A stretch of DNA of 64,000 bases from RGDT01 sp964630925 (GTDB lineage: Bacteria; Planctomycetota; Planctomycetia; Gemmatales; Gemmataceae). The stretch is taken from contig CAZVZK010000022.1 in NCBI GenBank assembly GCA_964630925.1, positions 1 through 64,000 of the forward strand, read 5' to 3'. The position numbers and the translations under genes are program-made. How positions within the stretch are numbered: the stretch's first letter is position 1; the number at the start of each line of letters is the position of its first letter. The notes beneath the pieces are model-generated. The model was not told where the DNA came from. It did not search any database and saw only the letters and a program-made list of their open reading frames with translations. This document shows positions 33,992 through 42,906 of the stretch, piece after piece.

Positions 33992-35464
33992 GTGTCCACC
34001 TCCTACGACGAGGTCGTGTACGTGGCCTGCCCCGAGCGGGCCACGCACCCTGACAACCTGGCGGCGCTGGCGACACTCCACGGGCTGTCGCCGGCCCCGC
34101 CGCCTCGTTGCCGCGTGCTGGAGATCGGCTGCGCGACCGGGGGCAACCTCCTCGGCCTGGGCGAGGCGTACCCCGGCAGCTCCTTCCTCGGCGTCGACCC
34201 GTCGCCCAGGCAGGTCGGCCTGGGCCGGGAGGCGGCGGCCTCCCTCGGGCTGTCCAACCTTCGCCTGGAGGCGGTCACCGCCGACGCCCTGCCGGCCGAC
34301 GCCGGGCCGTTCGACTACGTCCTCTGCCACGGCGTCTACTCCTGGGTGCCGCAGACGGCGCGCGAGGGCATCCTGGCCGCCTGCCGCCGCCTCCTCGCCC
34401 CCCACGGCGTCGCCTACGTCAGCTACAACGTCAAGCCGGGCTTCCTCCTCCGCCAGGCGGTCCGGGAGATGTTGCTGTACCACACCTCCGGGCTGTCCGA
34501 CCCCGCCCAGAAGGCCGCCCAGGCCCGCGCCCTCATGCACCTGCTCGCCGGCGGCCGGCCCGACGAACGCGCCTGGGCCAGGGCGCTCAACGACGAGGCC
34601 GTCTGGTTCGCCGAGGGGGCCGACAGCTACATCCTGCACGAGTACCTGGAGGAGGACAACGAGGCGTTCTTCCTGCGCGACTTCGTGCAGGACGCCGGCC
34701 GCCACGGGCTGCGCTACCTGTGCGAGGCCGCCTCGCACACCTGCCTCGACGCCCTGCCGCCCGCCGTGCGTGCGGCCTTCGGGGGCGTGGACGACCCGAT
34801 CGAGGCCGAGCAGTACATCGACTTCTACAAGGGGAGGCAGTTCCGCCGCACCCTGCTCGTCCGCGCCGAGACGGCCTCCGAACGCCCCTCCGCTGCCGCC
34901 CTCGGCGGGCTGCTGGTGAGCGCCGCGTGCCGGGCGGAGGCCCACCCCGACGCCCCCGGCGTGGTCGGCTACCGCAACGACAACGGCGACGGCCTGGAGA
35001 CGGCCGACCCCGGCTACAAGGCGATCCTGGGTGAGCTGATCGCACGCCGCCCGGCAGCCGTCCCGTGGGCGGACCTGTGCGCCGCCGTGGCGGCGCGTCT
35101 CGGCGGACGCGATCCCGCCCCGGAGGCGATGAGGCTCGTCCTCGCGAACCTCGTCACCCTGCACTGCTCCCCGCCGCGGTTCACCCTCACCCCCGGCCCC
35201 CGCCCCTGCGCGTCGCGCGTGGCCCGCTGGCAGGCGCGGCAGGGGGGGCCGGTCACCGACCTGCTCGGCCGCCGGGCCGACCTCGGGCCGTTCGCCCTGG
35301 CCCTGCTGCCGCTGCTCGACGGCACGCGTGATCGGGGAGCGCTCGCGGAGGAGATGGCCCGCCGAATCGACCCTGCTTGTGGGGCGGAGGCCGAGCGCCG
35401 CGCCGCCGCCGCCCTGGGGCCGGCCCTGGAAGGCATCGCCCGCTCCGCGCTGTTGACGGCCTGA
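33992..35464 (+). CDS. SAM-dependent methyltransferase with regulatory domain (tandem copy A)
   Basis: A 490-residue protein. The methyltransferase domain (about 38-150) has VLEIGCATGGNLLGL and FLGVDPS, and an unusual catalytic region YVLCHGVYSWVP. The middle part has the methyltransferase regulatory-domain signature YIDFYKGRQFRRTLLV. The C-terminal region resembles a winged-helix plus a short tail (LLPLLDGTRDRGAL). This layout occurs in protein lysine methyltransferase-like enzymes of bacteria. The GTG start is 22 bases after the lipase stop. The next gene is a paralogue on the same strand, so the pair arose by tandem duplication. Target protein unknown. Confidence 0.85.
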   Translation: MSTSYDEVVYVACPERATHPDNLAALATLHGLSPAPPPRCRVLEIGCATGGNLLGLGEAYPGSSFLGVDPSPRQVGLGREAAASLGLSNLRLEAVTADALPADAGPFDYVLCHGVYSWVPQTAREGILAACRRLLAPHGVAYVSYNVKPGFLLRQAVREMLLYHTSGLSDPAQKAAQARALMHLLAGGRPDERAWARALNDEAVWFAEGADSYILHEYLEEDNEAFFLRDFVQDAGRHGLRYLCEAASHTCLDALPPAVRAAFGGVDDPIEAEQYIDFYKGRQFRRTLLVRAETASERPSAAALGGLLVSAACRAEAHPDAPGVVGYRNDNGDGLETADPGYKAILGELIARRPAAVPWADLCAAVAARLGGRDPAPEAMRLVLANLVTLHCSPPRFTLTPGPRPCASRVARWQARQGGPVTDLLGRRADLGPFALALLPLLDGTRDRGALAEEMARRIDPACGAEAERRAAAALGPALEGIARSALLTA

Positions 35465-35485
35465 CCCGGCCCAGAGGACCAGCAC

Positions 35486-36961
35486 ATGGCGACCCCCGCG
35501 GACTACTACGACCAGGTCGTCTACGACGCCAGGCCGCAGGCCGCCACGCACCCCGACAACCTCGCGGCCATCGCGAGGTTGTACGGCCTGGATCCCGCCC
35601 CGCCCCCCCGCTGCCGCGTCCTCGAGATCGGCTGCGCGACCGGGGGCAACCTGTTCGGGATGGCGGAGGCGTACCCCGGCAGCTCCTTCCTCGGCATCGA
35701 CCCCTCGCGGGTCCAGATCGCTCTGGGCCGCGAGGCCGCCGGGGCTATCGCCCTGCCCAACCTCCGCCTGGAGGCCGTCTCCGCCGCCGACCTGCCGCCC
35801 GACGCCGGGCCGTTCGACTTCATCATCTGCCACGGCGTCTACTCCTGGGTCCCCGGGGACGTTCGCGAGGGCATCCTGGCCGCCTGCCGCCGCCTCCTCG
35901 CCCCCCACGGCGTCGCCTACGTCAGCTACAACGCCAAGCCGGGCTGGTTCCTGCGCCTGCCCATCCGCGAGATGCTGCTGTACCACACCTCCGGGCTGTC
36001 CGACCCCGCCGAGAAGGCGTCCCAGGCGCGCGCCCTCATGCAGTTCCTGTCCTCCGGCGTCCACGGCGGCGCGTGGGCCGGCCTCCTTCGGGACGAAATC
36101 GACGCCTTCCCCGCCCGCGTCGACAGCTACATCCTGCACGAGTACCTGGAGGTGGAGAACGAGGCGTTTTACCTGCGCGACTTCCTGGCCGACGCCGGGC
36201 GGCATGGCCTGCAGTACCTGAGCGAGGCGATGTTCCATTCGGCCCTCGGGTCGCTGCCGGAGGCGGCGCGGGCCGTCCTGGCGGGGACGCGGGACATCGT
36301 CGAGGTGGAGCAGTACGTCGATTTCCTGCGTGGGCGCATGTTCCGTCGGACGCTGCTCGTCCGTGACGACGCCCCCGTGCGGCGGGCGCCCTCCCCATCG
36401 ATCCTCGGGCGGCTGTTGCTGTCGGCGATGTGTCGGGCCGAGCGTCAGGTGCCCGTGTGCACCCCCGAGCCGGAGCTGTACCGCAACGACGCCGACGGCG
36501 CCATCGAGACGGGGCACCCCGGCCTCAAGGCCGCGCTCGCCGAGCTGTGCGGGCGCTGGCCCGCCGCCGCCCCTTGGCCGGAGCTGTGGGCCGCCGCGGC
36601 GGCGCGTCTGGAGGCGGGTGGCGTGGCCGCCGCCGGTCTGCACGACTCCACGGCACATGGGATGCTGCAACTGTTCCACTCCAACCTCGTGTGCCTGCAC
36701 GCCGCCCCGTCGCCGTTCACCCTGACGCCCGGCGAGCGGCCCGTGGCGTCGCGCCTGGCGCGGATGCAGGCCCTGCGAGGCAGCGAGGTCGCCAACCTAC
36801 GCCACCGCAAGGCCGACCTCGACCCGGCCGCCCTGGCCCTTTTGCCGCTGCTGGACGGCACGCGCGATCGGGCGGGGCTGGCGGAGGAGATGGGCCGGCG
36901 CGGGCACGAGCTGGCCCCGGCGCTGGACCGCCTCGCCCGGCAGGCGCTGCTCACGGCGTGA
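35486..36961 (+). CDS. SAM-dependent methyltransferase with regulatory domain (tandem copy B)
   Basis: A 491-residue paralogue of the preceding gene with the same three parts: SAM-binding motif VLEIGCATGGNLFGM, the region FIICHGVYSWVP, the regulatory-domain signature YVDFLRGRMFRRTLLV, and the C-terminal LLPLLDGTRDRAGL. AGAGGA lies upstream of the ATG. Many blocks in the SAM domain are nearly identical to copy A (for example REGILAACRRLLAPHGVAYV), while the C-terminal halves differ, which fits either different targets or a heterodimer. The gene ends 7 bases before the convergent DUF1501 gene, with no room for a separate terminator. Confidence 0.85.
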   Translation: MATPADYYDQVVYDARPQAATHPDNLAAIARLYGLDPAPPPRCRVLEIGCATGGNLFGMAEAYPGSSFLGIDPSRVQIALGREAAGAIALPNLRLEAVSAADLPPDAGPFDFIICHGVYSWVPGDVREGILAACRRLLAPHGVAYVSYNAKPGWFLRLPIREMLLYHTSGLSDPAEKASQARALMQFLSSGVHGGAWAGLLRDEIDAFPARVDSYILHEYLEVENEAFYLRDFLADAGRHGLQYLSEAMFHSALGSLPEAARAVLAGTRDIVEVEQYVDFLRGRMFRRTLLVRDDAPVRRAPSPSILGRLLLSAMCRAERQVPVCTPEPELYRNDADGAIETGHPGLKAALAELCGRWPAAAPWPELWAAAAARLEAGGVAAAGLHDSTAHGMLQLFHSNLVCLHAAPSPFTLTPGERPVASRLARMQALRGSEVANLRHRKADLDPAALALLPLLDGTRDRAGLAEEMGRRGHELAPALDRLARQALLTA

Positions 36962-36968
36962 CGGCGGA

Positions 36969-38300
36969 TCAGAACAGCTCGCGGATCACCTCGCCGCGCG
37001 ACAGCGGCGTGGGCCTGCCGGTCTGGTCGGCGGCCTCGGTGTGCGGGTCGATGCCCAGGCAGCGGAACACCGTCGCCCACAGGTCGCCGGGCCGCACCAC
37101 CCGCCCGCTGACCGGAAACGCCCCGTCGCGGCCGGTCCGCCCCAGGACCGCCCCGCCACGCACCCCGCCGCCGGCCAGCAGCATCGAGTAGGCGTGGTGC
37201 CAGTGGTCGCGGCCCGCGTCCTTGTTGATACGCGGCGTCCGCCCGAACTCGCCCATCACCACGAGCAGCGTACGCTTCATCAGGCCGCGCTGCGTCAGGT
37301 CATCGATCAACGCGGAGATGCCGCGGCCGAACGGCGGCAGGAGCTTGTCCTTGAGCTGGCGGAAGTTGTCCTTATGGGTGTCCCAGGCGTCCTGGGGCGT
37401 CTTGCCCCCGAAGCCGGAGCAGACGGTGACGAGTTTGACGCCGGCCTCGACGAGGCGGCGGGCCAGGAGGCACGACTGCCCCAGCGTGTTGCAGCCGTAA
37501 CGCGCGCGGACGGCGGGCGGCTCGGCGGACAGGTCGAAGGCGCGGCGGGCCTCCGTCGTGGCGAGGAGGCCCGCGGCCCGCTCCTGATGCACCGTGAGGG
37601 CCTTGGCCTCGGCGGAGGCTTCCAGGGCGCGGACGCGCCGCTCGACGGCGCGGAGGAGCCCGCCGCGGCCGGCGAGGCGGGCGGCGCTGACGTCCGCCGG
37701 CAAGGCCAGCTCGGCGATGTCGAAGTCCGACGCATTCGGGTCGCCGACGACGGCGACGGGGTCATGCCGCCGCCCGAGGAAGCCGGCGAATTGGCCGGGT
37801 GTGAGGTTGCCGACGTCGGTGGCGAGCTGGGGGACCTGAACGAAGGACGGGAGCGTGGAGCGGCCCGGGGCGTACCGCGAGACGACGCTGCCGCCGTTGG
37901 GGTGGTCGGCGGGGGTGGCGGTCAGGCCGACGGCGTTGCGCGACGGCGGGAATCCGGTGAGGGCCTCGTAGGCCGCCGACTGGTGGTGCGTGCAGGACTG
38001 GGCGCAGGTGCGGACGGTGGCGAACTGGTCGTTGCGTGCGGCGAGGAGCGGGACGTGTTCGCCGAAGAGGACGCCGGGCAGGCGGGTGCGGATGGCGCCG
38101 AACTCGCCGCGGATGCCGTCGGGGGCGTCGGGCTTGGGGTCGAACGACTCGAGCTGGCTGATCGAGCCCCATAGGAAGACGAGGATGCAGTTGTCGGCGG
38201 TGGGCCGTGGCCCTGACCCGGCGCCGCGCAGGAGGGCGGGGAGGGAGAGGGCTGCCCCGAGGGAGCCGGCCCGCAGCAGGTCTCGGCGGGATGGGAGCAT
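36969..38300 (-). CDS. DUF1501 protein with Tat signal
   Basis: A 443-residue protein. The N-terminus has a twin-arginine signal (SRRDLLRAGSLGAALSLPALL), so it is exported folded. The DUF1501 domain shows CILVFLWGSISQLESFDPKP, later LTGFPPSRNAVGL, GCNTLGQSCLLARRLVEAGV and VVMGEFGRTPRIN near the end. DUF1501 proteins, related to sulfatase/alkaline phosphatase folds, are expanded in planctomycetes and often pair with DUF1549/DUF1553 cytochrome-type proteins, but no partner is adjacent here. The ATG at 38300 places the Tat motif at the very start. Confidence 0.9.
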   Translation of the reverse strand: MLPSRRDLLRAGSLGAALSLPALLRGAGSGPRPTADNCILVFLWGSISQLESFDPKPDAPDGIRGEFGAIRTRLPGVLFGEHVPLLAARNDQFATVRTCAQSCTHHQSAAYEALTGFPPSRNAVGLTATPADHPNGGSVVSRYAPGRSTLPSFVQVPQLATDVGNLTPGQFAGFLGRRHDPVAVVGDPNASDFDIAELALPADVSAARLAGRGGLLRAVERRVRALEASAEAKALTVHQERAAGLLATTEARRAFDLSAEPPAVRARYGCNTLGQSCLLARRLVEAGVKLVTVCSGFGGKTPQDAWDTHKDNFRQLKDKLLPPFGRGISALIDDLTQRGLMKRTLLVVMGEFGRTPRINKDAGRDHWHHAYSMLLAGGGVRGGAVLGRTGRDGAFPVSGRVVRPGDLWATVFRCLGIDPHTEAADQTGRPTPLSRGEVIRELF

Positions 38301-38921
38301 GAGGGGAGTATACCCGGTCGGGGGAGGCGGCGGCGAGGGGCATTTCACGGGGGCGGCCGAAATCTCCCCTGGAAAGGGAGCGCCGCCCCGCGCGTGGGGC
38401 GGATGGAGACGGGTGGTTAGGTTGGCGTGGGACGAACGCGGCATCGCGGGGTGCGCCGGTGCTGCTCGGCGTAGCCAGCTTCATCAGCTCGTCTGACAGC
38501 CCCGCGCTTCCGTCCCTCCGTGACACAATCCAGGCCGACCTCGATGACCCTGTAGAACCGCACGCGCTCCAGTGCATCCTAGACGCGCGTGCACAGCCTC
38601 GCGTCCCACTTGTACTCCGACGCCCCCCACCACGCGAACCACGGGTCGTACAGGCTCTCGTTGCCCCAGTCGTGTTTGCCACGCCTGGGCGGATTCAGGC
38701 CCGCGCGGCTCCGGAGGGCCAGGGGCCTCTCCTCGTCGCGGGTGAGCTGGCCGAGGGAGCTGTGTGCCCCGAAGGCCACAACGCGATGGCGAGCAGGTGG
38801 ACGCTGCCGCCCAGAAGCGCGACACGTGACTGCGTTCGTTCCGCCTCATCGGGCGATCCACCCACGAGCCTGTCGGGCGCGGCCCGCTCCTGCTATCCTG
38901 GCGAGTGAGGAGGGCGATCCG
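38301..38921. other. Long intergenic region upstream of DUF1501, with a possible gene relic
   Basis: There is no convincing intact gene. It contains the promoter region of the minus-strand DUF1501 gene and, further right, a possible relic (38455-38779). The plus-strand open frame here has no ribosome-binding site or family features. Close to the right end is GAGGAGGGCG, the ribosome-binding site of the next gene. Confidence 0.5.
38455..38779 (-). pseudogene. Possible degraded coding remnant with in-frame stop
   Basis: On the minus strand a frame reads HDWGNESLYDPWFAWWGASE and continues to DARLCTRV, then a TAG (38579-38581), then DALERVRFYRVIEVGLDCVTEG in the same frame. Both halves look protein-like and are unlike the high-GC shadow frames around them. 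No family is recognised, so the call rests on composition only. Confidence 0.3.
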
Positions 38922-39416
38922 ATGGCTGACCGAAAGAGCAAGGACCAGAAGCGCAAGGCCAAGCTCGCCGAACGCGTCCGCAAGCAGGTGAAGAACCCGC
39001 CCCTGGCGTACGCGGGGAAGGAGTACAAGGGCAGGGAGTGGGTGCCGCACATGTACCGCACCGAGCGCGGCGTGTACGAGGGCATCATCGCCTCTGGCCG
39101 CACGCTCACGAACTCCCAGGTGGAGGCGGCCTACACCGCCCTGATCGCGCATCTGCGATCCGGCCAGCCGGCGCTGCTGCCCGAGGACGCCGCCCCCGTC
39201 GAGTACGCTGCGGGCCGCGAGACGGAGTACCTGGTGTGGAACGTGCGCCGCCACTGGGGCCTGCTGTTCGCCGAGAAGGGGCCGGTGGCGGTGCAGGACC
39301 TGATTGGCATCCTGCGTACGCTGCTTTATTCGATGGACACGCACGCCTTCAACACCGGCCCGGAGCGGGGCTACGTCGATTTCCTGTACGGCTTCCTCGG
39401 GCAGGTGATTAAGTGA
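38922..39416 (+). CDS. Protein of unknown function, basic N-terminus
   Basis: A 164-residue protein. The first 30 residues are strongly basic and helical (RKSKDQKRKAKLAERVRKQV), followed by a mixed alpha/beta region with no recognised motif; the core has YLVWNVRRHWGLLFAEKG. GAGGAGG lies about 9 bases before the ATG. The basic tail could bind nucleic acid, but this is a guess from composition. Its stop lies 80 bases before the transposase start, with a REP-like repeat between. Confidence 0.65.
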   Translation: MADRKSKDQKRKAKLAERVRKQVKNPPLAYAGKEYKGREWVPHMYRTERGVYEGIIASGRTLTNSQVEAAYTALIAHLRSGQPALLPEDAAPVEYAAGRETEYLVWNVRRHWGLLFAEKGPVAVQDLIGILRTLLYSMDTHAFNTGPERGYVDFLYGFLGQVIK

Positions 39417-39446
39417 GGCTGGTAGGCGAACGCCCGGTGGCTGAGC

Positions 39447-39468
39447 GCGAGCGCGAACCCGCAAGCGG
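39447..39468 (+). repeat. REP-like element, left copy of a 22-bp inverted pair
   Basis: The 22 bases starting GCGAGCGCGAACCCG are the exact reverse complement of 40138-40159. They lie 29 bases before the RAYT start. REP elements flanking a RAYT gene are the probable substrates of that enzyme. Confidence 0.8.
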
Positions 39469-39496
39469 CGTGGGAGCGAGCGGAAGGAGGTGGGGC

Positions 39497-40093
39497 ATGG
39501 GTATGGTGGCGGGCCATCATCTCGTGTGGTCGGTCTACGGGTGGTGGCTCCCGAACGACCCGCGCGGCAGCTCCTCGCATGAGGTCCGCGTCCCGGCGCT
39601 GGGAGGTCTGGGCGAGCTGCACCACGGCCGCAAGGAGGTGCAGCCCTCGCGGGGCGAGCTGCGGGACTTCCAGGGGCGCGCCTCCCCACTCCTGGCCCAC
39701 GCAGCCCAGGCTTTCTCGGATGACGAGGTGGCGTTGATCGCGGAGAGTTTCGGCGACACGATCCGCCGGCGACGTTACACCTGTTACGCCTGCGCGATCA
39801 TGCCCGACCACGTCCATCTGTTGATCCGCGTCCACCGCGCCAAGGCGGAGGACATGCAGGCGGCCCTTCAGGATCACAGCCGTGAGACGCTGCTCGCCGC
39901 GGGGCGGCGCCGTGGCAACCACCCGGTCTGGGGTGGCCGTGGCTGGAAGGTCTTCCAGTACACGCGGCAGGACATGGAGCGCATCGTGCGGTATATCGAG
40001 CGCAACCCCGCCGAGCGCGGTATGCCCCCTCAGCACTGGGGATTCGTCACCCCCTACGATGGATGGCTCCCCGGTGTCGGCTCGCGGAGATGA
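39497..40093 (+). CDS. REP-associated tyrosine transposase (RAYT, IS200/IS605-like TnpA family)
   Basis: A 198-residue protein of the Y1 HUH superfamily. It has GHHLVWSVYGWWLPNDPRG near the start, then the metal-binding HUH motif in YACAIMPDHVHLLIRV, and the catalytic-tyrosine helix further on (Y in IVRYIERNPAERGM is the candidate region). RAYTs cut and join single-stranded REP palindromes and are usually single-copy domesticated enzymes. The ATG at 39497 has GGAAGGAGG 7 bases upstream; the frame is open further left but that part carries the left REP copy. The gene is flanked by a perfect inverted 22-bp pair, a typical REPtron arrangement. Confidence 0.88.
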   Translation: MGMVAGHHLVWSVYGWWLPNDPRGSSSHEVRVPALGGLGELHHGRKEVQPSRGELRDFQGRASPLLAHAAQAFSDDEVALIAESFGDTIRRRRYTCYACAIMPDHVHLLIRVHRAKAEDMQAALQDHSRETLLAAGRRRGNHPVWGGRGWKVFQYTRQDMERIVRYIERNPAERGMPPQHWGFVTPYDGWLPGVGSRR

Positions 40094-40137
40094 CAGCAAT
40101 CCACCCTTGACCCACCTGATCCACGTGCGGTTCGCCA

Positions 40138-40159
40138 CCGCTTGCGGGTTCGCGCTCGC
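40138..40159 (-). repeat. REP-like element, right copy of the inverted pair
   Basis: Exact reverse complement of 39447-39468, located 45 bases after the RAYT stop and before the convergent rny gene. Together with the left copy it brackets the transposase gene, forming a unit of about 710 bases. Confidence 0.8.
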
Positions 40160-40195
40160 ACACACCCCGTGAGACATCGCCCAATCCGCGCCGCC

Positions 40196-41761
40196 TCACC
40201 GCGCGAACTCCACCGAGCGCGTCTCGCGGATCACCGTCACCTTGATCTCGCCCGGATAGTGCAACTGCTCCTCGATGGCCCGCGCGATGTCATGGCACAC
40301 CCGCAGCGAATCGGCATCGGAGAGCTCCGCCGCGTTCGCGATCACCCGCACCTCGCGCCCCGCCTGGATCGCGTAGGCGTGCTCCACGCCGGGGAACCCG
40401 CACGCCACCGCCTCCAGCTCCTCCAGGCGCTTCACGTACTTCTCCAGCGTCTCACGCCGCGCCCCCGGACGCGACGCGCTGATCGCGTCGGCCGCCGCCA
40501 CCAGCACCGTGTAGATGTGCCCGATGGTCACGTCGTCGTGGTGACCCGAGATGGCGTGCAGCACGTCCGGGTCCTTCTCGCCGTGCCGGGCCGCCAACTC
40601 CGCCCCGATCTTCGGGTGGCCGCCCTCCATCTCGTGGTCGGCCGCCTTGCCGATGTCGTGCAGCAGCCCGCACCGCCGCGCCACGCGCCCGTCGAGGCCC
40701 AGCTCCTCCGCCATCATGCCGCACAGGAAGCAGACCTCGAGCGAGTGGTTCAGCACGTTCTGCGAGTAGCTCGTGCGGAACTTCAGCCTGCCCATGAGCT
40801 GCACGAGCTTCTCGTGCAGCGGGCCGATGTTCGCCTCCTGCACCGCGGCCTTGCCCACCTCCAGGATGTGCTTCTCCATCTCCGCCTGCGTCTCGGTGAC
40901 CACCTCCTCGATCCGTGACGGGTGGATGCGCCCGTCCTGGATGAGTTTGGTCAGCGCGAGGCGGGCCGTCTCGCGGCGGATGTTGTCGAACGCGCTGACC
41001 ACGACGACGCCCGGCGTGTCGTCCACGATGACGTCGACGCCGGTGGCCTTCTCGAAGGTGCGGATGTTGCGGCCCTCGCGGCCGATGATCCGCCCCTTCA
41101 TGTCGTCGGAGGGGATGTCCACCGTCGAGACGGTCGTGTCCGCCGTGTGCTGGGCCGCGTAGCGGTGGATGGCCGTCGCCAGCACGCGGCGGGCCTTCTC
41201 CTCCGACTCCGCCTTGAGCGTCTCCTCGAAGCGGTGCAATCGCCCGGCGATGGCGTCGGCGAGGTCGCGCTCCAGGCGGGCCATCAGCTCGGCCTCCGCC
41301 TGCTCGCGGGTGTAGCCGCTGATCTCGTGCAGCTTCTTCGACTGCTGATCGAGCAGGGCCTTCGCCTCCGCCGCCTGGCGTTCGACCTCGGCGCGGCGGT
41401 CGGCGAGTTTGCCCTTGAGGTTGTCGAGCGAGCGCTCCTTCTTCAGGAGCGCCTGCCCCTTCTCCTCCAGACCGTCCTCGCGCTTGTCGAGGCGGCGTTC
41501 CTGTTCCTTCAGCTCGTTGCGGGCGCCGTCCAGCTCTCGGGTGAGCGTGTCGCGCTGCTTGAGCAGGTCCTCGCGGCCCGACAGCTCGGCCTGCTTCTTG
41601 AGGGCTTCGGCCTCGTCGCGGGCGGCGCGCAGCAGGCCGTCGGCCTCGGCGCGTGCGGCGGCCGTCTCGGCGTCGTTCTTCTTGCGGGCGACGAAGTACC
41701 CGGCTCCGAGGCCGATGACGGCCGTCGCGCCGGCGATGCAGGCGGCGATGATGGGGTCCAT
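40196..41761 (-). CDS. rny: Ribonuclease Y
   Basis: A 521-residue protein, the usual RNase Y length. The N-terminal transmembrane helix (IIAACIAGATAVIGLGAGYF) is followed by a long charged coiled-coil (about 30-190), a KH domain (GRIIGREGRNIRTFEKATGV) and an HD domain with HSLEV and LLHDIGKAADHE, the metal-binding H...HD residues. RNase Y is the membrane-anchored endoribonuclease that starts mRNA decay in many bacteria. The ATG at 41761 puts the membrane helix at the start, as in the family. The REP copy at 40138 lies between its 3' end and the transposase gene. Confidence 0.96.
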   Translation of the reverse strand: MDPIIAACIAGATAVIGLGAGYFVARKKNDAETAAARAEADGLLRAARDEAEALKKQAELSGREDLLKQRDTLTRELDGARNELKEQERRLDKREDGLEEKGQALLKKERSLDNLKGKLADRRAEVERQAAEAKALLDQQSKKLHEISGYTREQAEAELMARLERDLADAIAGRLHRFEETLKAESEEKARRVLATAIHRYAAQHTADTTVSTVDIPSDDMKGRIIGREGRNIRTFEKATGVDVIVDDTPGVVVVSAFDNIRRETARLALTKLIQDGRIHPSRIEEVVTETQAEMEKHILEVGKAAVQEANIGPLHEKLVQLMGRLKFRTSYSQNVLNHSLEVCFLCGMMAEELGLDGRVARRCGLLHDIGKAADHEMEGGHPKIGAELAARHGEKDPDVLHAISGHHDDVTIGHIYTVLVAAADAISASRPGARRETLEKYVKRLEELEAVACGFPGVEHAYAIQAGREVRVIANAAELSDADSLRVCHDIARAIEEQLHYPGEIKVTVIRETRSVEFAR

Positions 41762-41821
41762 GGGAGGCCCCTTACTCCTTCCGGGGCCGCCGAGGCATGC
41801 GATGGGCACCTTACGCCGGCG

Positions 41822-41992
41822 TCAGGGGCCGGCGGGTTGGCCGACACCCGGCGGCCAGGGGACGGAGGCGGCCCGGCGTCCTGGGCCGGGCGTCGGGTAG
41901 GACGCCGGGCGGGGCCGGGGCTCGGGGGCCAGCGCCGGGAGCAGAATCCCGGCGAGGGCCAGCAGCAGACAGAGGCACCAGAACAGGGTCAT
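41822..41992 (-). CDS. Possible small membrane peptide
   Basis: A 56-residue open frame starting MTLFWCLCLLLALAGILLPAL, one hydrophobic helix, followed by a proline-rich tail (APEPRPRPASYPTPGPG). No ribosome-binding site is obvious. It lies just upstream of rny on the same strand. It may be a real short membrane protein or an accidental frame in high-GC sequence. Confidence 0.3.
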   Translation of the reverse strand: MTLFWCLCLLLALAGILLPALAPEPRPRPASYPTPGPGRRAASVPWPPGVGQPAGP

Positions 41993-42174
41993 TCGTGGGG
42001 GCCGTCTGGGTTGGGGAGCGTCAGTGGGTGTCAAGGTGCCCGCCGGCAGGCCACGGCGGGAGGCGCGGTCATGATGGTAGAACCCGCCGATGGAGATGAA
42101 GCCCACCGGCGGGTGGTATTGTGAACACGCTGGTAGACTATTGAAGTGACACCCGGCGGCAACGGGAAAGCGAC

Positions 42175-42843
42175 TCACCCCGCGACGCGGTGCCCGTTGC
42201 GCACGCCGTCCATCAGATAGAACCGGTCCGCCGGGTCGCGTGGGCTGCGGAACGTCATCACGTCCAGCGACTCGAAGAACGCCCCGTACCGCGCCGCCGC
42301 CTCCGCCGCGTCCTTGAAGTGCCGCACGTGGCTCTCATACGGGAAGCTCGGCACCGTGCACAGGCAGCGTTTGCCAGGCGTGAAGTGCGACAGCACCAGC
42401 AGGTCCGCCTCGATGTGCTCCAGGACCTCCGTGCAGATCACCACCTCGTGTTCCGCCGCGTGGATGGCCGGGTCGCGCGCGTCGCCCACCACGAACGTGC
42501 CCGCCGGCGCGTTCTTCCTCGCCAGCCCCACCGCCGCCGGGCTGAAGTCCAGGCCCGTGTACCCCTCCACCCCCTGGTCAAGGAGGTACGCCGCCAGCTG
42601 CCCCGCGCCGCACCCGATCTCCAGAACTCGTTTCGTGCCCGCGCGGCGTAGCCGGTCGGCGATCACCGACCACATGAAGTAGTACAGCGAGCGCTGGTAG
42701 GGCAGGTGGTACTCCTCGACCGACGTGTACAGGGTGTCGTAGAAGCCCGCGTCCTCCTCGCGGCCCGACGGCTCCGGGGCCGCCTTGCGCAGCCCAAGGG
42801 TGCGCGCCACCGACCCCGCCATCCGCCGCATCAGATCGAGCAT
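42175..42843 (-). CDS. Class I SAM-dependent methyltransferase
   Basis: A 222-residue protein. The SAM-binding core has VLEIGCGAGQLAAYLLDQGV, then YTGLDFSPAAVGLA and VICTEVLEHIEADL, the common arrangement of small-molecule or glycolipid methyltransferases. The first 50 residues contain a helical N-terminal extension (MRRMAGSVARTLGLRKAA). Substrate not predictable. The gene stands between rny and the XPB-like gene, both on the same strand, but with 60 bases or more on each side, so an operon is possible but unproven. Confidence 0.85.
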   Translation of the reverse strand: MLDLMRRMAGSVARTLGLRKAAPEPSGREEDAGFYDTLYTSVEEYHLPYQRSLYYFMWSVIADRLRRAGTKRVLEIGCGAGQLAAYLLDQGVEGYTGLDFSPAAVGLARKNAPAGTFVVGDARDPAIHAAEHEVVICTEVLEHIEADLLVLSHFTPGKRCLCTVPSFPYESHVRHFKDAAEAAARYGAFFESLDVMTFRSPRDPADRFYLMDGVRNGHRVAG

Positions 42844-42906
42844 GCCGTCTCCCCCCGCCGCAGGTGCGTCTCTCCACTGTAGCTCGCCGCGGACGCCCGT
42901 GCGGGG

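Noticed and set aside
31231..33999. 922-codon minus-strand open frame across gatB and the lipase
   Set aside because: It covers two conserved genes on the other strand and has only valine/leucine/glycine-rich shadow composition.
33878..36700. 940-codon minus-strand open frame across the tandem methyltransferases
   Set aside because: Antisense of two conserved paralogous genes; it has repeated GGVGQPGGVVQQ-like stretches that merely mirror the duplicated sense genes.
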